The position numbers and the translations under genes were made by a program. From contig NC_087079.1 in assembly GCF_026151205.1 (NCBI RefSeq), positions 18,305,287 through 18,369,286 of the forward strand: DNA of 64,000 nucleotides, given 5' to 3'. This DNA is from Bolinopsis microptera (lineage: Eukaryota > Ctenophora > Tentaculata > Lobata > Bolinopsidae). Shown in pieces: positions 36,220 to 46,226 of this stretch. The notes under the pieces were generated by a model. The model saw only the letters and a list, made by a program, of their open reading frames with translations. It had not been told where the DNA came from and searched no databases. Position 1 is the stretch's first letter. Each line of letters begins with the position of its first letter.

Positions 36220-36366
36220 GTCACGTGACCAACATCACTCAATCACACTGGTCACGTGACCAACATCACTCAATCACACTGGTCACGTGACCAATATCAC
36301 TCAATCACACTGGTCACGTGACCAACATCACTCAATCACACTGGTCACGTGACCAACATCACACGT
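36220..36366. promoter_or_regulatory. Array of GTCACGTGAC E-boxes, 31-bp period, copy A
   Basis: Five GTCACGTGAC palindromes start at 36220, 36251, 36282, 36313 and 36344, separated by CAACATCACTCAATCACACTG spacers. The decamer is the E-box/CLEAR type bound by bHLH-zip factors such as TFEB/MITF, USF and MYC-MAX. It lies just 3' of the minus-strand terminal exon. It may simply be a minisatellite. Confidence 0.55.
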
Positions 36367-36478
36367 GACAAGTTAGGTTATCATGACAAGTTAAGCACCA
36401 GTTCGACGCAATTAATTATGAATTTATTAAGCACAAACTAACAGTGAGTAGTAACGTGTTAGTAACACGTTGTTTAGT

Positions 36479-37721
36479 TCAAGCTACGGGTAGAGAGTAA
36501 GGGTTGACGTCAATAACTAAAGTCTCATCTGGTACAACTTGTCGGTACTTATCATGATCTGTAACCCACATCTCTGCTATGTCCTGCAAATTTACATTAT
36601 TAATAGAAAGTTTGTTGCTTTCTAAGGTCTTCCGCGACCAATAATTCTACTAAATGTAAATGCTAAAAGTATAATGCTAACAATGATTTGACTCACATGA
36701 TTGATAGCCAGCATCTGAAGCATATTAAGAAGGGATATAACGTGACAGGAGTAAAGAACATTGGAACCGTGCCAACGTTTCCCTTCTAAAATATTCCTCG
36801 TGCTTTTACTATAATCCTTTTCTTGCAGTACCACCTGTTACAAACAGTTTAGAATATTGCGGATATTCCGCCACACGACAACATTTAGTTATAGCTAGTT
36901 ATTTAACGGTATTCTCGCAACTTTGGGATAGCGAGAGTTGCGATGAATATAAACTGTTTTTCCGGAATAAATCATTTTGGTGTTATTAATTATGTAAAAT
37001 AATACCCCCCCCCCCCCCCCCCTAAAACCCCCCCTCGTAATAACCTCAATCCAAGGTTGTGATGACTGTTTGTTGAGAACTGTTGTTGTCATGGTAACAC
37101 GTGACAGCTGCTCTGTTCTGTGACTCTCAGCCGCCTCCCCACCCACCATCTCAACTATTTGCTCTGTATTCTCACCCTGAACACGTGACACAGTCAATAA
37201 CACGTGACACAGTCAATAACACGTGACACAGTCAATAACACGTGACACAGTCAATAACACGTAACACAGTCAATAACACGTGACACATTCAATAACACGT
37301 AACACAGTCAATAACACGTGACATAGTCAATAAGGCAGAGGAATAAGACAAGAGATTCAACATAGGATTATAGGATAGGTAAGCTTAAATAATATTGTAA
37401 AACAAATAGAATCGAAGTTCGAACAGATAATTAACAGTCATGTTGAATACACTTACATCTGATTTAAGGAATAGATAAACTCCAACGAAAGGATAAACTA
37501 TCCGGTCATCATGATTCTTAACCAGTGGGGGTAGCTTGGAGTCTGTGTTTACTTCTTCTACCACTTTGTACTCTTCTTTTTTAGGGACTACCATTTCTTG
37601 CTTGGTATTTTCTTTGTTAGATCCTTGTTTAGCTACGTTTTTATCGAACTCTTCAATTTCTTTGAGTTTCCGTTTAGCTTTTGCGTCGACCGTCTTTTGA
37701 GGTGCCTCTTGTTGGCAACTT
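36479..37721 (-). CDS. Four 3'-terminal exons, duplicated copy A
   Basis: Exons 37721-37457, 37176-37045, 36834-36697 and 36583-36479 join in consistent phases (entry phase 2, then all phase 0) and end in TGA. Donors are GTAAGT, GTTATT (weak) and GTGAGT; acceptors are CCCTAG, GTTCAG, GTAACAG and TTTGCAG. The first exon is Lys/Glu-rich (AKRKLKEIEEFDKN), followed by IVYPFVGVYLFLKSD. Later exons give NILEGKRWHGSNVLYSCHVI, INHDIAEMWVTDHDKYRQVV and the C-terminus LVIDVNPYSLPVA. No family recognised. In this copy no upstream exon is available, because the sequence runs into a truncated mariner element and copy B. It is therefore an orphan set of terminal exons downstream of copy B. A candidate AATAAA lies near 36423. 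Confidence 0.7.
37005..37022. repeat. Poly-C tract (18 C), copy A
   Basis: Uninterrupted C run followed by TAAAACCCCCCCTCG. On the minus strand it is G-rich and intronic, close to the donor of the second terminal exon. Copy B has 15 C (41564-41578). Confidence 0.9.
37178..37335. promoter_or_regulatory. Array of AACACGTGACACAGTCAAT repeats, copy A
   Basis: About eight 19-bp units, most with the CACGTG E-box and some mutated to ACGTAA. It directly precedes (minus sense) the acceptor of the second terminal exon, so it forms the 3' end of that intron. Confidence 0.6.
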
Positions 37722-37822
37722 CTAGGGACAAGATTGGAATTGTTAAGAGACGGTTATGGGTCGGATCAAGGTATTTTTTCTTTTTTATATGAGAATTGAG
37801 AAAAAGAAAACGTTGTATTATA

Positions 37823-39124
37823 CAGGGTGGCCCATAAGTGACTACCCACACGCAACCTCTTAATAACTCACGTAATTCGTCTCCAAATTGCACCAAAATT
37901 TCAGAGATTATAGATATGGGTCAAACTTAGATTTCCTGAAAGTTTCGTAAGCCACGCCCAATTACAGTGGGCGTGGCGTGACACTCCCTCTTTTTCACTA
38001 TTGTCTTCATAAAATGAGAACGCTTTAAGCTAAGAACTCAAAATTTTTTGCACACATTTGGCTTGATAATTGAAAACTTTTCCCAAAGTTTCAAGTTCAT
38101 TGGTTAAAATATGGCTAAGTTATGACCATTTCAAAACTCATCGGATACGTGATCCGAGCACTCAGTCAGTGATCTCGTCACTTGGTTAATGGCCTGTTTG
38201 GCTCACATGCACCGCTTGATTGGTTGCAGCCTGCTTATGGGCCGGCCTATACAGCTGACAGCACCTAAAACGCTATCACACGAATTTATGGTGGTGTCAC
38301 CATTTCAGGGCTTGTTAGCCCTGCTAGTCACAGGTTCCTTACAATCAATAAAAAGGAATGAACCATCCATTGAATCATCGAAAATGGTTCACTATCCTCC
38401 CTTTACTGCAGAACAACGATTGTTCGTCTACCTGAAGAAAGAAAATGGGGAGTTCTACCCTCAGATTAAACACCAATTTCAGATGAAATTCAACCGACCA
38501 CCTGCACCCCCTTGCCGGAAAAGCTGCTTTGACATTCATCACAAGATCAAGTTTGCGTTTTCTGGACACGATCGGCGAAGAGTCGGCAGAAGACGAACTG
38601 TGAGGACTGTAGAAAACATCACGATGGTTGTTGGTGACGTGATGGACAAACCTAAGATTGGCACCCGGAAACGAGCTCCTGCCTTAGACATCAGCAGAAC
38701 AACCCTTCAGCGAATCCTAAAGCAAGACCTTTCTAACCGGGCCTACCGAATCACAAAGAAACACAAACTTTTGGACCGTGATCTGTCGCAGTTCTCCTTC
38801 AACAACTCCTACCTCACCACGGACTGGTGGTTCATGCAGGATGGAGCTCGACCTCACATCGTTCTACCAGTTCAGAATTTCCTCGCTAACAAGTTCGCCC
38901 ACAGAACCACAGAAATTTTTATTAGTTGATTTCATTTATTGATTTATCCTAAAAATTTGTGTTTTCCTTTCTAGCAAAGTCATCATCGGTATCCAATCAA
39001 AGCCTAATGAACCTCATTAATACACGCTAACGCCTTACTCTTGATCAGATTGGGTGACGAGATCACTAATTGAGTGCAAATATCACTGACTGAGTGCTCG
39101 GATCACATATCCGATGGATTTTAA
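37823..39124 (+). mobile_element. Tc1/mariner element, truncated copy (copy A)
   Basis: Starts CAGGGTGGCCCATAAGTGAC after a TA, as in the complete copy at 42379-43988. It lacks the right terminal inverted repeat because the tandem duplication junction falls inside it. Confidence 0.9.
38384..38929 (+). pseudogene. Mariner-type transposase, internally deleted, copy A
   Basis: From the ATG at 38384 (MVHYPPFTAEQRLFVYLKKE) an N-terminal helix-turn-helix of the type seen in SETMAR-like/DUF4817 mariner proteins is followed by RRTVRTVENI and ISRTTLQRILKQDL. The frame then jumps from KHKLLDRDLSQ to WWFMQDGARPHIV. The stretch with the first catalytic Asp is missing, and only the second-Asp motif (QDG.RPH) remains. 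After FAHRTTEIF it stops early. The product cannot be an active DDD/DDE enzyme. Copy B is the same but for one Leu/Arg change after HIV. Confidence 0.85.
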
Positions 39125-40778
39125 GTCTTGAAAATTATTCGAGAAGAATCTCGAATGTCAACTTATTATCGGAGAAAAAGACGATTTATAAAGGAGCAAC
39201 CTAACATTCTACCCACTCCTCATTTCTTAAGATGTCCACTACATGATGTTGCTCTACCAATTTGACTTATGTCCCTTAAGCGCTTTTAACTACCGTTCAC
39301 CGAACCTTGACTGCGGCTTTGTTAACAAGGTTTGGCCGGTAGAGGGTCCGCAGTAGTCCCATTACCTTAGTATTGCTGTTCCACTACTAAAGAAATAATC
39401 CCGATAACACTCAACCTCTGCCTGATCCAGAGGATATCACCATTTTACCTTCACACAGACATCGAACGCTGTAAGAAGATGACGATCAGACCTCATTATT
39501 GATGATCCCGCTCGTCGGAGAAGATAAAGGCCTTGCTCAGCAATGGGTAGGGTTTGCAGTTTAGATAGCCATGTGGCACGCTGCAACTAAATTATTCGAG
39601 ATTCTTCTCGAATAATTTTCAAGACTTGATGTCAACTTATTATCGGAGAAAAAGACGATTTATAAAGGAGCAACCTAACATTCTACCCACTCCTCATTTC
39701 TTAAGATGTCCACTACATGATGTTGCTCTACCAATTTGACTTATGTCCCTTAAGCGCTTTTAACTACCGTTCACCGAACCTTGACTGCGGCTTTGTTAAC
39801 AAGGTTTGGCCGGTAGAGGGTCCGCAGTAGTCCCATTACCTTAGTATTGCTGTTCCACTACTAAAGAAATAATTAGCTTCCGTTAGGAATTGGGTCGGCG
39901 TTGGGGTCACTGTAGAGGGTTGATGTTTCGAATAGTCATTCAGGGCCACCTAAAGAACGTGTTAAAGAAGTCACTTGACAGTCGAGTGTAGAGTGATTAA
40001 TCATCATCCATCCACTCGAAAGCCATGAATCGGGACAAATTAAGTTCATTATCATTATCTCAATATCATGATTATTACTTGCTTTGTTCAAAACTACCAC
40101 AATTCAAATTACACTGTTTTAAATTTAATTTAAACATTATCATTTATTTGATTTCAATGTGAACTTCATATCAACATGGATTCTAATTCATAGTAACTGT
40201 ACTTTTAGTTGTTTCACCATTATACTTTGAGCAGGCTGTGAAAAATGAAACTAATTCAGTTTCAGATTAGTAGAATAGATAAAATATAATTTCGATGACT
40301 AAAAGTAATATTAACAAATCCGTTAAAGTAGGTATAGTCTAACGGGGAATTCAAATAAAGAATCTGGCATGATAAAAAGAAGTCTCTAGGATATAACTAT
40401 GAAAGGTTTAACTTTTATCAATATCAGGTATATTTAGGCAAAATAAGAAAACCTTAGGCGAAAGGTTCAAATAAAAATTACAAAACGAATGAAAATTCAA
40501 ATATCAATAAAATAAGTTTATTACTTCAGGTATAAACATGCGTCTTTACTTTATACGCGTACACTTTATGTACAAATAAAACTTTAAATGAATAACGATG
40601 TTAGCATTGAATCTTAGATACTAAATGGTTTTCACTCTAGAATTTCGGCCACAAAATCAGAACTTTTTGTTAAAATATCAGCTTTATTTTTACACCCCAA
40701 AAACGACATAACAAGGAATAAATAGCGAACAGTTTTGATGCAATATCCTGTGCTGAAGCAGCCGAATTTGTTTGTTCC

Positions 40779-40925
40779 GTCACGTGACCAACATCACTCA
40801 ATCACACTGGTCACGTGACCAACATCACTCAATCACACTGGTCACGTGACCAATATCACTCAATCACACTGGTCACGTGACCAACATCACTCAATCACAC
40901 TGGTCACGTGACCAACATCACACGT
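40779..40925. promoter_or_regulatory. Array of GTCACGTGAC E-boxes, copy B
   Basis: Same five sites with 31-bp period as at 36220-36366. If copy B carries the exons that are actually used, this array lies just downstream of their stop codon. Confidence 0.55.
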
Positions 40926-41037
40926 GACAAGTTAGGTTATCATGACAAGTTAAGCACCAGTTCGACGCAATTAATTATGAATTTATTAAGCACAAACTAA
41001 CAGTGAGTAGTAACGTGTTAGTAACACGTTGTTTAGT

Positions 41038-42277
41038 TCAAGCTACGGGTAGAGAGTAAGGGTTGACGTCAATAACTAAAGTCTCATCTGGTACAACTTG
41101 TCGGTACTTATCATGATCTGTAACCCACATCTCTGCTATGTCCTGCAAATTTACATTATTAATAGAAAGTTTGTTGCTTTCTAAGGTCTTCCGCGACCAA
41201 TAATTCTACTAAATGTAAATGCTAAAAGTATAATGCTAACAATGATTTGACTCACATGATTGATAGCCAGCATCTGAAGCATATTAAGAAGGGATATAAC
41301 GTGACAGGAGTAAAGAACATTGGAACCGTGCCAACGTTTCCCTTCTAAAATATTCCTCGTGCTTTTACTATAATCCTTTTCTTGCAGTACCACCTGTTAC
41401 AAACAGTTTAGAATATTGCGGATATTCCGCCACACGACAACATTTAGTTATAGCTAGTTATTTAACGGTATTCTCGCAACTTTGGGATAGCGAGAGTTGC
41501 GATGAATATAAACTGTTTTTCCGGAATAAATCATTTTGGTGTTATTAATTATGTAAAATAATACCCCCCCCCCCCCCCTAAAACCCCCCCTCGTAATAAC
41601 CTCAATCCAAGGTTGTGATGACTGTTTGTTGAGAACTGTTGTTGTCATGGTAACACGTGACAGCTGCTCTGTTCTGTGACTCTCAGCCGCCTCCCCACCC
41701 ACCATCTCAACTATTTGCTCTGTATTCTCACCCTGAACACGTGACACAGTCAATAACACGTGACACAGTCAATAACACGTGACACAGTCAATAACACGTG
41801 ACACAGTCAATAACACGTAACACAGTCAATAACACGTGACACATTCAATAACACGTAACACAGTCAATAACACGTGACATAGTCAATAAGGCAGAGGAAT
41901 AAGACAAGAGATTCAACATAGGATTATAGGATAGGTAAGCTTAAATAATATTGTAAAACAAATAGAATCGAAGTTCGAACAGATAATTAACAGTCATGTT
42001 GAATACACTTACATCTGATTTAAGGAATAGATAAACTCCAACGAAAGGATAAACTATCCGGTCATCATGATTCTTAACCAGTGGGGGTAGCTTGGAGTCT
42101 GTGTTTACTTCTTCTACCACTTTGTACTCTTCTTTTTTAGGGACTACCATTTCTTGCTTGGTATTTTCTTTGTTAGATCCTTGTTTAGCTACGTTTTTAT
42201 CGAACTCTTCAATTTCTTTGAGTTTCTGTTTAGCTTTTGCGTCGACCGTCTTTTGAGGTGCCTCTTGTTGGCAACTT
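41038..42277 (-). CDS. Four 3'-terminal exons, copy B; possible tail of the paracaspase gene
   Basis: Exons 42277-42013, 41732-41601, 41393-41256 and 41142-41038 repeat copy A with one Arg-to-Gln change in exon one. Entry phase is 2, and the last MALT1-like exon seen upstream (ending 46227) exits in phase 2, so the two can be joined in frame. Summed with the MALT1 exons this would give over 700 residues, near the usual 800 for the family. Against this, nothing in these 212 codons resembles the vertebrate MALT1 tail that I recall, and further exons could lie in the 4-kb repeat-filled gap. It may equally be the end of a separate gene. Confidence 0.6.
41735..41892. promoter_or_regulatory. Array of AACACGTGACACAGTCAAT repeats, copy B
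   Basis: Same as 37178-37335, again immediately before the acceptor of the second terminal exon. Confidence 0.6.
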
Positions 42278-42378
42278 CTAGGGACAAGATTGGAATTGTT
42301 AAGAGACGGTTATGGGTCGGATCAAGGTATTTTTTCTTTTTTATATGAGAATTGAGAAAAAGAAAACGTTGTATTATA

Positions 42379-43988
42379 CAGGGTGGCCCATAAGTGACTA
42401 CCCACACGCAACCTCTTAATAACTCACGTAATTCGTCTCCAAATTGCACCAAAATTTCAGAGATTATAGATATGGGTCAAACTTAGATTTCCTGAAAGTT
42501 TCGTAAGCCACGCCCAATTACAGTGGGCGTGGCGTGACACTCCCTCTTTTTCACTATTGTCTTCATAAAATGAGAACGCTTTAAGCTAAGAACTCAAAAT
42601 TTTTTGCACACATTTGGCTTGATAATTGAAAACTTTTCCCAAAGTTTCAAGTTCATTGGTTAAAATATGGCTAAGTTATGACCATTTCAAAACTCATCGG
42701 ATACGTGATCCGAGCACTCAGTCAGTGATCTCGTCACTTGGTTAATGGCCTGTTTGGCTCACATGCACCGCTTGATTGGTTGCAGCCTGCTTATGGGCCG
42801 GCCTATACAGCTGACAGCACCTAAAACGCTATCACACGAATTTATGGTGGTGTCACCATTTCAGGGCTTGTTAGCCCTGCTAGTCACAGGTTCCTTACAA
42901 TCAATAAAAAGGAATGAACCATCCATTGAATCATCGAAAATGGTTCACTATCCTCCCTTTACTGCAGAACAACGATTGTTCGTCTACCTGAAGAAAGAAA
43001 ATGGGGAGTTCTACCCTCAGATTAAACACCAATTTCAGATGAAATTCAACCGACCACCTGCACCCCCTTGCCGGAAAAGCTGCTTTGACATTCATCACAA
43101 GATCAAGTTTGCGTTTTCTGGACACGATCGGCGAAGAGTCGGCAGAAGACGAACTGTGAGGACTGTAGAAAACATCACGATGGTTGTTGGTGACGTGATG
43201 GACAAACCTAAGATTGGCACCCGGAAACGAGCTCCTGCCTTAGACATCAGCAGAACAACCCTTCAGCGAATCCTAAAGCAAGACCTTTCTAACCGGGCCT
43301 ACCGAATCACAAAGAAACACAAACTTTTGGACCGTGATCTGTCGCAGTTCTCCTTCAACAACTCCTACCTCACCACGGACTGGTGGTTCATGCAGGATGG
43401 AGCTCGACCTCACATCGTTCGACCAGTTCAGAATTTCCTCGCTAACAAGTTCGCCCACAGAACCACAGAAATTTTTATTAGTTGATTTCATTTATTGATT
43501 TATCCTAAAAATTTGTGTTTTCCTTTCTAGCAAAGTCATCATCGGTATCCAATCAAAGCCTAATGAACCTCATTAATACACGCTAACGCCTTACTCTTGA
43601 TCAGATTGGGTGACGAGATCACTAATTGAGTGCAAATATCACTGACTGAGTGCTCGGATCACATATCCGATGGATTTTAAAATGGTCATAACTCAGCCAT
43701 ATTTTAACCAATGAACTTGAAACTTTTGGAAAAGTTTTCAATTATCAAGCCAAATGTGTGCAAAAAATTTTGAGTTCTTAGCTTAAAGCGTTCTCATTTT
43801 ATGAAGACAATAGTGAAAAAGAGGGAGTGTCACGCCACGCCCACTGTAATTGGGCGTGGCTTACGAAACTTTCAGGAAATCTAAGTTTGACCCATATCTA
43901 TAATCTCTGAAATTTTGGTGCAATTTGGAGACGAATTACGTGAGTTATTAAGAGGTTGCGTGTGGGTAGTCACTTATGGGCCACCCTG
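42379..43988 (+). mobile_element. Tc1/mariner element with very long terminal inverted repeats
   Basis: Ends CAGGGTGGCCCATAAGTGAC and its reverse complement, flanked by TA at 42377-42378 and 43989-43990. The inverted repeats match well over about 310 bp and continue imperfectly to about 360-400 bp (CGAGCACTCAGTCAGTGAT on both arms). This is far longer than in classic mariners. It carries the deleted transposase at 42940-43485 and inserted in the intron upstream of the terminal exons. Confidence 0.92.
42940..43485 (+). pseudogene. Mariner-type transposase, internally deleted, copy B
   Basis: Same structure as copy A: N-terminal helix-turn-helix part, deleted catalytic core with one Asp motif (FMQDGARPHIVRP), and early stop. 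A 65-codon open extension upstream of the ATG is not conserved-looking and is probably not translated. Confidence 0.85.
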
Positions 43989-44165
43989 TATATTGACACA
44001 GTTCCATACAAATTTGTACGGAACAAGTTTGGCGGAAGTAACCTGTTAGCAAGCTGAGGTTGAGGGGCCTGGGATATACCGGGCCTGTGACTCCCCGCTA
44101 AGTTAACCAGCACGTTCCCAAAGTTCACTCTGTTAGCTGTTATTTTAGCAAAGAGAGGGCGCTCA

Positions 44166-45672
44166 ATTCTCACTGTTCCCCTCTCACACCTGACGGTAGA
44201 GAAGTTAAGTAGGGTTTCTCACTGTTCCCCTCTCACACCTGACGGTAGAGAAGTTAAGTAGGGTGTGTTACTGTTCCCCTCTCACACCTGACGGTAGAGA
44301 AGTTAAGTAGGGTTTGTTCCCCTCTCACACCTGACGGTAGAGAAGTTAAGTAGGGTTTGTTCCCCTCTCACACCTGACGGTAGAGAAGTTAAGTAGGGTT
44401 TGTTACTGTTCCCCTCTCACACCTGACGGTAGAGAAGTTAAGTAGGGTTTGTTACTGTACCCCTCTCACACCTGACGGTAGAGAAGTTAAGTAGGGTTTG
44501 TTCCCCTCTCACACCTGACGGTAGAGAAGTTAAGTAGGGTTTCTTACTGTTCCCCTCTCACACCTGACGGTAGAGAAGTTAAGTAGGGTTTCTTACTGTT
44601 CCCCTCTCACACCTGACGGTAGAGAAGTTAAGTAGGGTTTGTTCCCCTCTCACACCTGACGGTAGAGAAGTTAAGTAGGGTTTCTTACTGTTCCCCTCTC
44701 ACACCTGACGGTAGAGACGTTAAGTAGGGTTTGTTCCCCTCTCACACCTGACGGTAGAGAAGTTAAGTAGGGTTTCTCACTGTTCCCCTCTCACACCTGA
44801 CGGTAGAGAAGTTAAGTAGGGTTTGTTACTGTTCCCCTCTCACACCTGACGGTAGAGAAGTTAAGTAGGGTTTCTTACTGTTCCCCTCTCACACCTGACG
44901 GTAGAGAAGTTAAGTAGGGTTTGTTCCCCTCTCACACCTGACGGTAGAGAAGTTAAGTAGGGTTTCTTACTGTTCCCCTCTCACACCTGACGGTAGAGAA
45001 GTTAAGTAGGGTTTGTTCCCCTCTCACACCTGACGGTAGAGAAGTTAAGTAGGGTTTGTTCCCCTCTCATACCTGACGGTAGAGAAGTTAAGTAGGGTTT
45101 GTTCCCCTCTCACACCTGACGGTAGAGAAGTTAAGTAGTGTTTGTTACTGTTCCCCTCTCACACCTGACGGTAGAGAAGTTAAGTAGGGTTTCTTACTGT
45201 TCCCCTCTCACACCTGACAGTAGAGAAGTTAAGTAGGGTTTTTTACTGTTCCCCTCTCACACCTGACGGTAGAGAAGTTAAGTAGGGTTTGTTCCCCTCT
45301 CACACCTGACGGTAGAGAAGTTAAGTAGGGTTTGTTACTGTTCCCCTCTCACACCTGACGGTAGAGAAGTTAAGTAGGGTTTCTTACTGTTCCCCTCTCA
45401 CACCTGACGGTAGAGAAGTTAAGTAGGGTTTCTTACTGTTCCCCTCTCACACCTGACGGTAGAGAAGTTAAGTAGGGTTTGTTCCCCTCTCACACCTGAC
45501 GGTAGAGAAGTTAAGTAGGGTTTGTTCCCCTCTCACACCTGACGGTAGAGAAGTTAAGTAGGGTTTATTCTCACTGTTCCCCTCTCACACCTGACGGTAG
45601 AGAATAGAAGTTAAGTAGGGTTTACTGTTCCCCTCTCACACCTGACGGTAGAGAAGTTAAGTAGGGTTTGTT
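44166..45672. repeat. 43/49-bp minisatellite, about 33 copies
   Basis: Core unit CCCCTCTCACACCTGACGGT then AGAGAAGTTAAGTAGGGTTT. Units end either TGTT (43 bp) or TCTTACTGTT/TGTTACTGTT (49 bp) and alternate irregularly. Very few point differences. It lies just right of the mariner element. Confidence 0.95.
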
Positions 45673-46226
45673 CACACATCATTTCTACATCTCTGGTATA
45701 AACGACATAGTATTATAGTAGAGAATAGTTTATATATATAATATCAACTTAATAACACCAGAATGTGTGTGTGTCTGTGTGTCTGTGAGTCTGTGTGTCT
45801 GTGTGTGTGTAATTTCCGAACGGTTATACAAAAAAAACGGTAATAGTTACGGGACTGGTTTTTTCGGTATAGTGCTGACAAAACTCTGACGAAGCCCATA
45901 AGCAAATTATATAAAAATCGGCCGGTGGTAAGTGGTTTAATTGATGATTTTGTTCCAGAAATGTGACATAAATGGATGGGAGAGAGAACGAGGAGGATAA
46001 CATGTACCGTAATTAGTTTAGCCCCACGTAATACTATAAGCTTAGAGCTCACTCTTGCGGCCGCTTTGTTTCAACTGTAGGGAGATTTCATACTTTCATA
46101 AGACAGCGTTATGCGTGATATCAAATATTATATAATGCAGTTGTATACTTTTACATTGCAACTGTGACAGTAAAGTCCCGGCCGAAGGCACGGGTTACAC
46201 TAGTATATATATATAGAGAAACTTAC
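45673..46226. other. No exon recognised; GT/CT microsatellite
   Basis: 45761-45812 is GTGTGTGTCTGTGTGTCTGTG. Otherwise AT-rich with no supported exon; probably intron or 3' flank of the paracaspase gene. Confidence 0.4.

Larger units (their letters stand above)
34566..39124. repeat. 4.56-kb tandem duplication, copy A
   Basis: Matches 39125-43680 at a constant offset of 4559, then 4556 after a poly-C length change. I saw only two substitutions, in exon one (near 37669/42225) and in the transposase remnant (near 38865/43421), plus 18 versus 15 C. The right end breaks inside the mariner element at ...GATTTTAA|GTCTTG, with two bases (AA) of shared sequence at the join. Confidence 0.95.
39125..43680. 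repeat. 4.56-kb tandem duplication, copy B
   Basis: Begins in the middle of a 474-bp unit (GTCTTGAAAATTATTCGAG, as at 34566) and runs to the point in the mariner element where copy A breaks off. Contents equal copy A. Confidence 0.95.

Noticed and set aside
45744-46052. 102-codon minus-strand open frame
   Set aside because: Its end is a translated GT microsatellite and the rest shows no domain.
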